From contig CAINOB010000111.1 of assembly GCA_903851365.1 (NCBI GenBank), positions 1 to 40,113 on the forward strand: a stretch of 40,113 nucleotides of DNA. The letters are read 5' to 3'. Position numbers and translations under genes: made by a program. The notes beneath the pieces are model-generated. The model ran no database searches and was not told the DNA's origin. It worked only from the letters and a program-made list of their open reading frames with translations. The number at the start of each line of letters is the position of its first letter. Position 1 is the stretch's first letter. The DNA comes from an uncultured Bacteroidota bacterium. GTDB taxonomy: Bacteria; Bacteroidota; Bacteroidia; Bacteroidales; UBA12481. Of this stretch, positions 1-7,797 are shown in pieces.

Positions 1-1722
1 ACCGGTAGCAACTGTTGTTGAATACGTAATATTGGTGATTGCTGAATTATTACAAAGCGTCTGGGTATCAGTTCCTGAAGCAGAAGTTAATGAAATAGTC
101 GCAGCCGCAATAGCTGTCGATATTGAATTTGAACTTAATGGGACAATATTATTATTAAGAAACCTGGCTTTCTCTGCATCGTAGTTTTGAATAATTTCAG
201 TGCCGGTTAATGCACGGCTATAAATTAATGCTTGTCCAATATTACCATTTAAATATTCACTACCAGCTGTTTTACCAATTTGCAGCAAACTACTTGTAAC
301 ATTATGGCTACTTCCTGGAGCATCTGAAGCTAATTGTACCCCATTTATCCAAATACTTCTCGTTGTGCCATCAAACTGAGCAACTGCATTAAACCATGAT
401 GTTGCGGATGAAAGCGAACCGTTATGAGGATTTAAATCATTCCCCCACCAAGAATGACTATAACCATTCGTATTATCTGTTCTGAAACCATTGTATTGAT
501 AATTACTTCCTGTATTGCCTATACTAATAAATCCATACTGAACCCAGGTTGTTGGTATTTTAATCCAAACACTTAAATTATAGGAATTATTACCTGAAGG
601 AAGATTTGTAGATGTGGCTCTATTAAAATATCCGTTTGATCCCAAATCGAAGTAGCCAGCTGAATTCCAGGTAATAACACTTGAGTTTTGCATGGTTACA
701 TCATTGTGGTTCAGAGTTAAATCATTCCATATAGCTCCAGTACCTGAATAAGATAATGGATTTAATGCGTCTAAATGCAATACCAGGTTTGATGTTACAA
801 TATCACCTGTCGAACCACACGTACAAGAAGAAGAATAATCAACGCGTATTGCATCACTATTAATCAGTGATGAAGTGGAATAAGTTGATGAAGTAGCGCC
901 AGATATTGCTGCTCCATTTTTATACCATTGATAAGTAGGATCACTACCTCCATTTTGTACTGTTGAAGTGAACGTAACAGCCGCCCCACTGCAGATGATA
1001 TTATCAGGGTCACTTGAGGTAATGGAAATGCTGGTAGTTGTAACCGTTATGGAGCCTGTCTCTGTTATATTTCCGCAACCTCCTGTTAAGGTAACCGTAT
1101 ATGAATAACTTTCGGCAACTGTGGGCTTACCGGATATAGTTACAACATTACCTGACCATGCACCGCTTACTCCTGTGGGGAGTCCGCTGAAAGTTGCACC
1201 GGTAGCACCTGTTGTTGCATAGGTAATATTGGTGATTGCTGTATTCTTACAAAGCGTTTGGGCATTGGTTCCAACGGCAGAAGTTAATGCGATCGTATTA
1301 TTAACACAGTAGGTAAATCCTGCAAGGGTAGCAGTTCCGTCCGGAGTGGTTACACTCACACTTCCCGACGTTCCGCTAGCTACCACAGCCGTGATACTGG
1401 TTGAACTTGCCACATTAAATGAAGTAGCTTCTATTCCACCAAAACTAACTGCTGTAGCTCCGGTAAAATTGGTTCCGGTAATGGTCACGGTTGCACCGGT
1501 TCCTGCCGTTGTGGGAGTGAAACTGGTGATGGTTGGAGATTCCCCGGCCCGAGTCCATGCTGCATTAAGCTCCAGGTTTGCAATGGCAGAATCGCTTGTT
1601 GCGGTATAGGCAGCAGTTGGTTCGACATAAGTACCAGCATTGCGTGTGGTTTGGGCATATCCACTTAAAATCAGGCCTTGGGCCAATAACAAAGACAGAA
1701 ACAGAGTGCGTTTAGTATTCAT
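1..1722 (-). CDS. Exported TIG/Ig-like/LamG modular surface protein (partial, C-terminus off the left edge)
   Basis: The frame is open from an ATG at 1722 to the window edge (574 codons), with no stop. Residues 1-24 form a signal peptide ending in GYAQ. An IPT/TIG fold (about 63-140) follows, then an Ig-like module containing TLCKNTAITNITY (about 142-235), a second Ig-like domain with QWYKNG (about 236-300), and a LamG/concanavalin-like domain (about 312-520) starting LVLHLDALNP. The first Ig module then begins again at the edge. These domains are typical of Bacteroidetes cell-surface adhesins and imply carbohydrate or protein binding outside the cell, but the ligand cannot be read from sequence. 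The gene has its own sigma-54-like element upstream and lies next to the KW-tail genes. Whether it also ends in a KW tail is not visible. Confidence 0.85.
   Translation of the reverse strand, partial: MNTKRTLFLSLLLAQGLILSGYAQTTRNAGTYVEPTAAYTATSDSAIANLELNAAWTRAGESPTITSFTPTTAGTGATVTITGTNFTGATAVSFGGIEATSFNVASSTSITAVVASGTSGSVSVTTPDGTATLAGFTYCVNNTIALTSAVGTNAQTLCKNTAITNITYATTGATGATFSGLPTGVSGAWSGNVVTISGKPTVAESYSYTVTLTGGCGNITETGSITVTTTSISITSSDPDNIICSGAAVTFTSTVQNGGSDPTYQWYKNGAAISGATSSTYSTSSLINSDAIRVDYSSSCTCGSTGDIVTSNLVLHLDALNPLSYSGTGAIWNDLTLNHNDVTMQNSSVITWNSAGYFDLGSNGYFNRATSTNLPSGNNSYNLSVWIKIPTTWVQYGFISIGNTGSNYQYNGFRTDNTNGYSHSWWGNDLNPHNGSLSSATSWFNAVAQFDGTTRSIWINGVQLASDAPGSSHNVTSSLLQIGKTAGSEYLNGNIGQALIYSRALTGTEIIQNYDAEKARFLNNNIVPLSSNSISTAIAAATISLTSASGTDTQTLCNNSAITNITYSTTVATG
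1198..1275. repeat. Direct repeat inside the TIG/LamG gene (second copy at 1-75)
   Basis: Bases 1-75 and about 1198-1275 are near-identical. Both contain the 20-mer gtaatattggtgattgctg(a/t), and both encode the start of the same Ig-like module (TLC-x-N-x-AITNITY). This points to recent duplication or gene conversion of the module within the protein. Confidence 0.75.
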
Positions 1723-1803
1723 GAATCGCGATTTATATTCCATTTTAAAAAAGAGAACAGCACTTGTTTCTTTGCCAAAACTTCAGTGCAACCCTATAGT
1801 GCT

Positions 1804-1818
1804 TCAAAAAAGGTGCCA
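1804..1818 (-). promoter_or_regulatory. Sigma-54-like -24/-12 element of the partial TIG/LamG gene
   Basis: The minus strand reads TGGCACCTTTTTTGA, against the RpoN consensus TGGCACG-N4-TTGC. The GG (-24) and GA (-12) dinucleotides are separated by exactly 10 bases, and the only important mismatch is A for C at -12. The element ends 81 bases before the ATG at 1722. Its assignment rests on two sister elements at 5772-5787 and 14647-14662. Confidence 0.55.
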
Positions 1819-1950
1819 CCAATAAAAAATCGAAAAAACCAAGGAAGGGATCAATGGTTAACTAACTTATTTACATATGATTTCACGATATTACGCCGCC
1901 AATTTTTGTGCGAAAATTACAGTTCCGGCCGGGCGGGTTATCCAAATCAG

Positions 1951-2025
1951 GATCGATAACGATCGGGATGCACGATATTATAATGGTGCTCACCGGGGCA
2001 TGTTAATGACAGCGAAAAGGTCCCC
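1951..2025. repeat. Dispersed element R5, copy 1 (upstream of the gene at 1722)
   Basis: This copy contains gatcgggatgcacgatat, tgctcac and, at 2008-2025, gacagcgaaaaggtcccc. It is shared with 5919-6027 and, more loosely, with 14848-14930. The outer end carries a small inverted repeat, GATCG-ATAA-CGATC (1951-1964). The element lies 133 bases upstream of the sigma-54-like box, almost the same distance as copy 2 from its own box. Confidence 0.7.
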
Positions 2026-2043
2026 AACGTTGGATGCTTTTTA

Positions 2044-2068
2044 ATTAGTGAGCCGCAGGCGAACTTAT
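2044..2068. repeat. R2 dispersed repeat, single unit
   Basis: The sequence attagtgagccgcaggcgaa is one unit of a repeat family that also occurs at 7758-7797, 9905-10036, 15036-15094 and 20898-21117. Confidence 0.75.
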
Positions 2069-2070
2069 TA

Positions 2071-2132
2071 TAAAGTTGCCAACTTTAAGCTGAAAACTTG
2101 GCCAAAGTCTCTGTTTAAAGTTGGCAACTTTA
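2071..2132 (-). terminator. Nested palindrome pair just after the stop of the 2133-5723 gene; possible terminator
   Basis: TAAAGTTGCCAACTTTA (2071-2087) and its exact reverse complement (2116-2132) face each other across 28 bases. Each arm is also nearly self-palindromic. The right arm directly touches the stop codon at 2133-2135, so transcripts of the minus-strand gene can fold a stem here. There is no clear U-run, so a terminator is only inferred; a protein-binding site or the remnant of a small mobile repeat is also possible. Confidence 0.4.
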
Positions 2133-5100
2133 TTACCACTTCGCCGTCCCGCCCACCGATGCCGGGATCACTACAAATGCTCCCGATACCGTGCTGGTTG
2201 CCGTTCCACAGGTTCCGGTGACGATGCAGTAATAATAGAGGGTGCCGGCCGTGCCAGGCTGGGGCGTATAACTGTTCGTTTGAGCGCCATTGGCTGCCGC
2301 CAGAGAAGTTCCCCCTGAGGCGCTTGCACTGCCGTTGCTGTACCACTGATAGGTTAACCCATCGCCCGTGGCAGTAACTGTAATGGCAGTAAAAGTTCCG
2401 TTTAAGCACTGGGTTTGGGTGGCGGTCGACTGGCTGCCAATGGCCGGTGCGGTGCAGGTAGTGACTGGATATTCAAAAGCACCCATCGCCGGCAAGGTTG
2501 CGCTCCGGGCATCTCCTCCGTCATAATCGGTGGTGATGTTGGTACCTGTAACACCCAACAAAGAGGAGGCCGTTGGCAGATAATCAGCTGCCGTGGTTCC
2601 TGGAGCTCGAACGGTAAACACCGGATCAGCATTTTTGCTGTGGGCATCCTGTGCTGTAGAGGTCTTCCATGCACTCAGGTTGCTGATATCATACGCTGGA
2701 TTGTAAGTTCCACTTTTGTGATATCCCAGCATACCCCCTGACCCACTTGCCAAATAATCATTATAATCCATTGTCAAACTGGAGTTTCCGTCAAAAGCAA
2801 GGTAAGCCGCAAAGTGTTTCCCTGATGCCCCATTATTTGTGCGGGCATTAACAAAAATATTATTTCGGAAATTTCTGATGCTGCTGTATAAGTCACTATA
2901 TAAACAGTAGCTGTTCAGGGAGCCGGACTCAGGAGATCCATTTAGATAAACGGTATTAAAATAAATGTTGCTGGTGGTGCCTGATGTTCCTGGCTCATAA
3001 ATTCCATATATGTTCGTAGTGTTATTTCCCGCAAGCGTAATAATGTTGTTTGAATAGGTTGCAACTCCTCCCCCAATCTTGATCCCATAGGCATTGGCAG
3101 AGCCGCTGCCCGTGTTGGCAACTATTCCGTAAATGAGATTCTTGTCAACCGAGCTCACGGTCGATGATCCAAAAAAGTATACCCCTGCAACGGTTCCTGC
3201 AAAGGAAGAGTAAGTATTTGAGATGTTATAGACGGTGTTGCCTGAGATGGTGTGGCTGACATTACCAGTCCCCGAAAACAAAATCCCTCCCGCGGAAAGA
3301 GAAATGTTCTGGTCGCTGGGAATCGGGCCTGTTTGAGTATTGGCGTTAGCAATCGTCAGGTCATGTACGCTGTTCCCGGATATGGTATAGGTACCGCCAG
3401 CAAACGCCCATATTCCATATACCTTGCCCTTGGTGCCGACCGTCGTATTGGTAGTTCCGTTGGTAAGATTCGCAATGGTGTTATTGCTTACCGTCATAGT
3501 CCCTCCGTTCCCGTCGCCTGAGTAGCCAATGACCATCTGAGGATAATTGTTGCCGGTGGAGGCTGACAGTGCCCGGATACTATTTGCTGTTGTAGCGCTT
3601 CCAATAGTATTATTGCTTATAACATTGGTATTGGTTCTGGCTTGCTGGTGAATTCCCCAAAAACTGGTTGAATAAGCAGAGTTGGTATTGTCTACAGTGA
3701 TGGCGCTAATTACATTATTCTGAATGTGGCAAATACCATCTCCCTGAAGATGGACTGCCAGAAAACGGGCATTATCACCTCCACAGATATAGGTAATAGA
3801 CCCGCCGGTGCTTCCTGCACCAATGTAATTGGGTGCTGTGGTCCCCATATTAACAGCTCCATTATCAATATAAATCCCCCACCAGTCAGGGCCACCTGTG
3901 TTCGAATAATTAATGTTACTGATCGTGTTTCCCTGGATATTGCTCACGTTTGTTGTGCCGACATGAAGCTGGATGCCCCAAAAATAATTACTGCTTGAAG
4001 ACTTTGTAAAGGTCCCTGTGCATCCCGGACCGCTTCCTCCGATATAATTGTATGATATGGTGAAATTATCACCATATGAAGTGCCATTGTCCCTGGTATT
4101 AATATAGATAATATTATAACTACCGCCCGAGGGTTGGAATGTTGTTGTTTCATAAAAGCTGTTACCCGTAATGGTCCAGTCACTATTGTAACCCTTAGTA
4201 TCCACAGCCTCGGCAAGGAGAATTCCACATGAACTATTATTAGGATTCAGGAAATTATAAATGTTATTGTTGCTTATAGTATTCGAAATATTTGAAGCAG
4301 TGCTGCTGCCTTTTGAATAGATGACATTCAGAGGCCTGTTGTTGCCTGCACAGGTGATTTCGTTGTGGTCAATGATGTTGGAGTTGTTCCCGGAAGAACC
4401 GGTGGCGGTGGTACTGAAGATCAGGATTGCGCCATTGGAACCCGTATTCGAACCCTGTGCCTTACAATACTTCATCGTGTTATTTGTGGCATTATTAATA
4501 AATCGGATGGCCGAAGTGCTGTTTCCGGAGGTATTGGTATTAATGATGACCAGGTTGATGCTGCTGCCTGTGGCATTAACCCGTCCATCTATCGTCACAT
4601 TATCCGCTCCGTCGAGGTCGATGAGTGGGCTACCCAGATTCCCGCTGATAGTTAATCCGGTAATTGTTGGATAAATGTTTATCGATGTGTAACTCGAACT
4701 GCCTGTGCCACTTGCATACAAAACGGCCGAAGAAGTTTCAGTGGTGCTCGCGTTCACTGCTATGGTAATTGTTCCCTGGTGAGTGCCTGCATTAATGGCA
4801 TCAAAAGCGGCTTTCAGGGTACTGTAACCCCATGCATAGTTACCCGCGACAAATACTTCTACTGGTTGCGTTAATGAAATCCGTGCAGAACCATTGCCAG
4901 TTTGCACCCCGGCCTGTGTGGAGCCATTGGAAACTCCATCGGTATACGCGGAACCGCCACCGCCACCGCCACCGTTATGCGAGCCGGCACCACCACCATA
5001 ATAACCGCCACCACCACCGCCACCCTGAATTTCGTCGCCCTCAGTTTGGTCAGCGCTTGCTCCCACACCAAATCCTGCGGCAATGGCAGGACTTACACTA

Positions 5101-5723
5101 CTTCCCCCAAGGGATGCAGTTCCTCCTCCACCCGCGACTCTGCTTCCTGCGGAAACTCCTGCAGATCCTGACGTACCCCCACCGGCGCCACCATTGCCTG
5201 CATAAGAATCAAAGCTGACATTTCCTGTTGAGCCTGCGGCTCCGCCACCACCTCCGGCAACGATCAATAAATTGCCATTACCCACCTGCCCGGAAAGTGT
5301 ACTCAACAAGCCCTGTATCTTGGAAATATGCGTTGCACCTCCACCCGTATATCCATTTGAAGCACCAACATGGTAATTACCAGAACCTCCACCGTTATAC
5401 GCGATGGAACTGGCTGACTGGAAACCCTGCTGACCCACGTAAACATAGATTGTTTGTCCCTGGGTGAGGGAAATTGTTCCTGTGCTATAACCACCATACC
5501 CTCCTGTACCCCAGTAGCTTGCACCGGTTCCTCCACCCTGCCCGCCCCAAACCTGAAGTCTGTAATTACCATCTGCGGAGGCTGTGAAACTTTGTTCTCC
5601 GCCAGTAAAGGAAAAATTTATTTGAGCTTCAGATTTAATCGACAGGAATGAAAGAATCAGCATAAAAAAGCAAGTAAGCGTATTTACACCTGAGATTCCC
5701 ATTCTGATAGTGGAGGTATTCAT
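2133..5723 (-). CDS. Exported glycine-rich / beta-helix / Ig-like surface protein with KW tail
   Basis: The protein has 1196 residues. A signal peptide ends at about residue 33 (KSEAQ). Residues about 34-285 are a glycine-rich domain with YTGGGATHI, LLIVAGGGGGA and GGGGGGGYYGGGAG, the pattern of the ALK/LTK-type glycine-rich domain. Residues about 300-1080 contain many NNTISNNNIYN-like turns, typical of a right-handed parallel beta-helix, closing with PAMGAFEYP. A C-terminal Ig-like domain (LTYQWYSNG, TLYYYCIVTGTCG) precedes the end ASVGGTAKW. No T9SS type A or B sorting domain is present. An extracellular structural or adhesive role is inferred. The gene appears monocistronic, with its own sigma-54-like element. 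The start at 5723 gives a long n-region; the ATG seven codons later is an alternative. Confidence 0.9.
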   Translation of the reverse strand: MNTSTIRMGISGVNTLTCFFMLILSFLSIKSEAQINFSFTGGEQSFTASADGNYRLQVWGGQGGGTGASYWGTGGYGGYSTGTISLTQGQTIYVYVGQQGFQSASSIAYNGGGSGNYHVGASNGYTGGGATHISKIQGLLSTLSGQVGNGNLLIVAGGGGGAAGSTGNVSFDSYAGNGGAGGGTSGSAGVSAGSRVAGGGGTASLGGSSVSPAIAAGFGVGASADQTEGDEIQGGGGGGGYYGGGAGSHNGGGGGGGSAYTDGVSNGSTQAGVQTGNGSARISLTQPVEVFVAGNYAWGYSTLKAAFDAINAGTHQGTITIAVNASTTETSSAVLYASGTGSSSYTSINIYPTITGLTISGNLGSPLIDLDGADNVTIDGRVNATGSSINLVIINTNTSGNSTSAIRFINNATNNTMKYCKAQGSNTGSNGAILIFSTTATGSSGNNSNIIDHNEITCAGNNRPLNVIYSKGSSTASNISNTISNNNIYNFLNPNNSSCGILLAEAVDTKGYNSDWTITGNSFYETTTFQPSGGSYNIIYINTRDNGTSYGDNFTISYNYIGGSGPGCTGTFTKSSSSNYFWGIQLHVGTTNVSNIQGNTISNINYSNTGGPDWWGIYIDNGAVNMGTTAPNYIGAGSTGGSITYICGGDNARFLAVHLQGDGICHIQNNVISAITVDNTNSAYSTSFWGIHQQARTNTNVISNNTIGSATTANSIRALSASTGNNYPQMVIGYSGDGNGGTMTVSNNTIANLTNGTTNTTVGTKGKVYGIWAFAGGTYTISGNSVHDLTIANANTQTGPIPSDQNISLSAGGILFSGTGNVSHTISGNTVYNISNTYSSFAGTVAGVYFFGSSTVSSVDKNLIYGIVANTGSGSANAYGIKIGGGVATYSNNIITLAGNNTTNIYGIYEPGTSGTTSNIYFNTVYLNGSPESGSLNSYCLYSDLYSSIRNFRNNIFVNARTNNGASGKHFAAYLAFDGNSSLTMDYNDYLASGSGGMLGYHKSGTYNPAYDISNLSAWKTSTAQDAHSKNADPVFTVRAPGTTAADYLPTASSLLGVTGTNITTDYDGGDARSATLPAMGAFEYPVTTCTAPAIGSQSTATQTQCLNGTFTAITVTATGDGLTYQWYSNGSASASGGTSLAAANGAQTNSYTPQPGTAGTLYYYCIVTGTCGTATSTVSGAFVVIPASVGGTAKW

Positions 5724-5771
5724 TCAGAAAAAGTTGTGTTTGGCCATAATTACTACTTAACCTGACGTAAA

Positions 5772-5787
5772 TACAAAAGGGATGCCA
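5772..5787 (-). promoter_or_regulatory. Sigma-54-like -24/-12 element of the glycine-rich/beta-helix gene
   Basis: The minus strand reads TGGCATCCCCTTTTGTA with the GG-N10-GT spacing of RpoN promoters. It differs from the consensus at TGGCAT (for TGGCAC) and TTGT (for TTGC), so it is the weakest of the three copies. It ends 48 bases before the ATG at 5723. Confidence 0.45.
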
Positions 5788-5804
5788 CTTAACCTTCTAG
5801 CAAT

Positions 5805-5820
5805 AATCCCGATCGGGATT
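5805..5820. other. 16-bp perfect palindrome upstream of the sigma-54-like element
   Basis: AATCCCGATCGGGATT is identical to its own reverse complement and lies 18 bases upstream of the -24 box of the gene at 5723. The core gatcgggat recurs in the R5 element (1961-1969 and 5929-5937). It could be a dimer-binding operator or simply part of a repeat. Confidence 0.5.
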
Positions 5821-5918
5821 GAGCGGCATAACCCATTGAACTGCATGTGAATAGTTTCATATAAAATTCCTGGATAAGCGGTATCCGACGAGACTGACTG
5901 GCTTACTGCTCAAATAAT

Positions 5919-6027
5919 GATCGATTTTGATCGGGATGCACGATATCATAATGATGCTCACAATGGCATGACTACGGCTGCGGGAAGGTGCTCTCTATTT
6001 GTTTGCTACGACAGCGAAAAGGTCCCC
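5919..6027. repeat. Dispersed element R5, copy 2
   Basis: This copy is homologous to 1951-2025: gatcg, gatcgggatgcacgatat, a tgctcac box at 5955-5961 and gacagcgaaaaggtcccc at 6010-6027. It has 34 extra bases between the last two boxes. It begins 132 bases above the -24 box of the 2133-5723 gene. The distance between the two boxes (55 bases) equals that of the copy near 14.9 kb. Confidence 0.7.
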
Positions 6028-6041
6028 TCCTGCCGAATGCC

Positions 6042-6063
6042 GTGGTAAGGGACGGGGACCCCG
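6042..6063. repeat. REP-like repeat, left half, cut by the IS element
   Basis: gtggtaagggacgggg is the left half of the REP-like repeat seen intact at 9014-9052 and 21815-21860. Its last 11 bases, CGGGGACCCCG (6053-6063), match CGGGGTCCCCG at 7714-7724 across the insertion, apart from the centre base. Confidence 0.75.
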
Positions 6064-6152
6064 CATAGCCGTCAACCTAAGGAGGGAAAATTAATATTTT
6101 GTACTAATATAAGGGGTTATCTGATCCCCAGCAATGGAAGATTCAAAAGTCC

Positions 6153-7325
6153 TTGGAGATTTTTGGTCCTGAGGAGTTGATGAAGTTAGCCAGAGAGACT
6201 GGTTTTTGTAAAAGGGATTCCAAGATGGGTCCCAGCTCGTTCTTTGATATTATGATGTATGATGCAAGTTCGGTTAATTCAAAAAGCCTGAACCAACTTG
6301 CCATAGAAGCGATGTCCGAGCATGACATTGGTATTACTAAACAAGGTCTGGATAAGCGTTTCAACGATAAGGCACTCGATTCCTTTAAGCATTTGATTGA
6401 GAAACAGCTATCTGTGAAATTAGATCAGTCCATTGAAGCTGGTTGGCTGGGTTCATTTAACCGGGTTTTAATTAAAGACGGAACGCGTTTTGACCTGCCG
6501 GAAGCTTTCCATGATCGCCTACCCGGTTCCGGGGGCAGTGCCTCAAAGGCTGGAGCCTGTCTGCAATTTGAATATGATCTGAAAAGCGGCAGCATAACGG
6601 ACCTGAGCTTGACTCCGGCTAACAGACCCGATGCCAGAGATGCAAAAGAGATTTTAGGTACAGTCGCTAAAAATGATCTGATCCTGCGAGACCTTGGGTA
6701 TTATGGTTTTTCTGCGTTTAAGAATATCATAAGCAAAGGGGTTTTCTTTATTTCCAGGCTTTGCTTTTCTACGGTTGTTTTTGAGAAAAGGAAAGGAAAG
6801 TTCCAACGCCTGGACTTTAAATCTATTTATGCCTATTTGCAAGAACATCAATTATCCAGTATTGAGAAGACCGTCTTCGTTGGAGTCAGAGTAAAAATCC
6901 CGGTCCGGTTGGTGATCGAACTTCTCCCGGAAGCCGTCTACGAAAAACGAACCAGAAATAACCGTAAGGTCGAGAAAAAGAAAGGGTATCAACCCAGTGA
7001 AGAATACCTGTTTATGTCCAGGTTCAATCTCTTCATTACTAATGTTGCAGCAGAGATATTGCCGGAAACAGTTATCTCACAACTCTATCGGATGCGCTGG
7101 CAGATTGAGTTGATCTTCAAGGTTTGGAAATCGGTTATTGGCATCCACCATACCAGAAAAATGAAATACATACGATGGATGTGTCTGTTGTATTTTAAGT
7201 TGCTCCTCATGGTAATCAATTGGAATACCATCATGGTTCAACGCGGTCTTCTGTACAATAAAAGGGGCCAAATGTTAAGTCTGAATAAATGCTTTAAACC
7301 TTGTTTGACAATACGTTTAGACTAA
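6153..7325 (+). CDS. IS4-family DDE transposase (frameshifted near its C-terminus)
   Basis: The frame encodes 390 residues. The catalytic triad is visible as VLIKDGTRFDLP (first D), LILRDLGYYG (second D) and the E of YRMRWQIELIFKVWK, which fits the IS4 signature Y-2-R-3-E-6-K exactly. It should cut and paste the surrounding 1650-bp element. No in-frame ATG exists after the stop at 6105, so the start is taken as TTG 6153; an out-of-frame ATG at 6134 hints that the 5' end has also changed. The last residues (PCLTIRLD) do not look like the family. The expected C-terminus is encoded one frame over at 7301-7489, so one base is probably missing in TTTAAACC near 7297. Confidence 0.9.
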   Translation: MEIFGPEELMKLARETGFCKRDSKMGPSSFFDIMMYDASSVNSKSLNQLAIEAMSEHDIGITKQGLDKRFNDKALDSFKHLIEKQLSVKLDQSIEAGWLGSFNRVLIKDGTRFDLPEAFHDRLPGSGGSASKAGACLQFEYDLKSGSITDLSLTPANRPDARDAKEILGTVAKNDLILRDLGYYGFSAFKNIISKGVFFISRLCFSTVVFEKRKGKFQRLDFKSIYAYLQEHQLSSIEKTVFVGVRVKIPVRLVIELLPEAVYEKRTRNNRKVEKKKGYQPSEEYLFMSRFNLFITNVAAEILPETVISQLYRMRWQIELIFKVWKSVIGIHHTRKMKYIRWMCLLYFKLLLMVINWNTIMVQRGLLYNKRGQMLSLNKCFKPCLTIRLD

Positions 7326-7489
7326 GAGAAGCATTCAGGACAGGATTACTTGGAATTGGAAACTTCATCCTATGGGTAGCAAAAATATTAAACTCGAATC
7401 ATGCGTTGGAACGCAAAAAAAAATCACTAGGATTAGAGAAAATAATCTACATATTGTATTGTAAATCAAATATATATGCCTATATTTAA
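7301..7489 (+). pseudogene. Out-of-frame C-terminal piece of the IS4 transposase
   Basis: The other frame reads LFDNTFRLREAFRTGLLGIG and continues for about 62 codons. It joins smoothly to LSLNKCFK of the main frame if one A is restored near 7297. This is the natural end of the transposase and not a separate gene. No properly phased slippery heptamer is seen, so decay or a sequencing error is likelier than programmed frameshifting. Confidence 0.7.
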
Positions 7490-7495
7490 CAAAGA

Positions 7496-7528
7496 AAACG
7501 GGATAGTCCTGAAAAACAAATCCCGTTT
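7496..7528 (+). terminator. Hairpin after the transposase gene
   Basis: AAACGGGAT (7496-7504) pairs with ATCCCGTTT (7520-7528). It lies seven bases after the shifted transposase frame ends and has only a short T-run, so termination is plausible but not certain. Confidence 0.5.
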
Positions 7529-7572
7529 AAAAACTAAAAGTTCCTTGATATGAGCGAAATTACAACAAACAA

Positions 7573-7595
7573 CCCCGTTCTCCAAAGGAACGGGG
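7573..7595. other. Strong hairpin inside the IS tail
   Basis: CCCCGTTC-tccaaag-GAACGGGG has 8-bp perfect arms and is followed by six A on the plus strand. It probably blocks transcription into or out of the element. The rest of 7530-7695 shows nothing recognisable. Confidence 0.5.
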
Positions 7596-7713
7596 AAAAA
7601 ATTAGTTTCGTCCTTACTATCAAGGGATTGCAAGCCCATATCCTAGCGTCAAATAACACTAAGCTACAACCCAGAGAATATCAATCAATTAACCTCTTAG
7701 GTTGACGGCTATG

Positions 7714-7745
7714 CGGGGTCCCCGCCTTCGCGGGGATGACAACTC
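7714..7745. repeat. REP-like repeat, right half, next to the IS
   Basis: The sequence cggggtccccgccttcgcggggatgacaac is split here from its left half at 6042-6063. CCCCGCC-ttc-GCGGGG forms a small hairpin. Confidence 0.75.
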
Positions 7746-7757
7746 TGTCGAAGTTGT

Positions 7758-7797
7758 ATTAGTGAGGCGCACGGAACCTATTAGGAGCGAAGCCTCC
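7758..7797. repeat. R2 dispersed repeat, two units touching a stop codon
   Basis: attagtgaggcgcacggaac and attaggagcgaagcctccc lie in tandem. The second unit runs directly into the TAG stop (7798-7800) of the LamG gene, so repeat sequence may even supply the stop. Confidence 0.75.

Larger units (their letters stand above)
6064..7713 (+). mobile_element. IS4-family insertion sequence, 1650 bp, inserted in a REP-like repeat
   Basis: The ends are perfect 18-bp inverted repeats: CATAGCCGTCAACCTAAG at 6064-6081 and its complement at 7696-7713. They are flanked by an 11-bp near-perfect direct repeat (CGGGG-A/T-CCCCG), a size usual for IS4-family target duplications. Because the target is itself palindromic, the visible inverted repeat runs on into the flanks. 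The element holds one DDE transposase, about 170 bases from the left end, and a 220-base non-coding tail with two hairpins. The REP halves on either side join into a normal REP copy, which supports these boundaries. Confidence 0.85.

Noticed and set aside
7290-7325. Programmed -1 frameshift in the transposase
   Set aside because: TTTAAAC is present, but its phase (TTT AAA C in the zero frame) is not that of a slippery heptamer (T TTA AAC).
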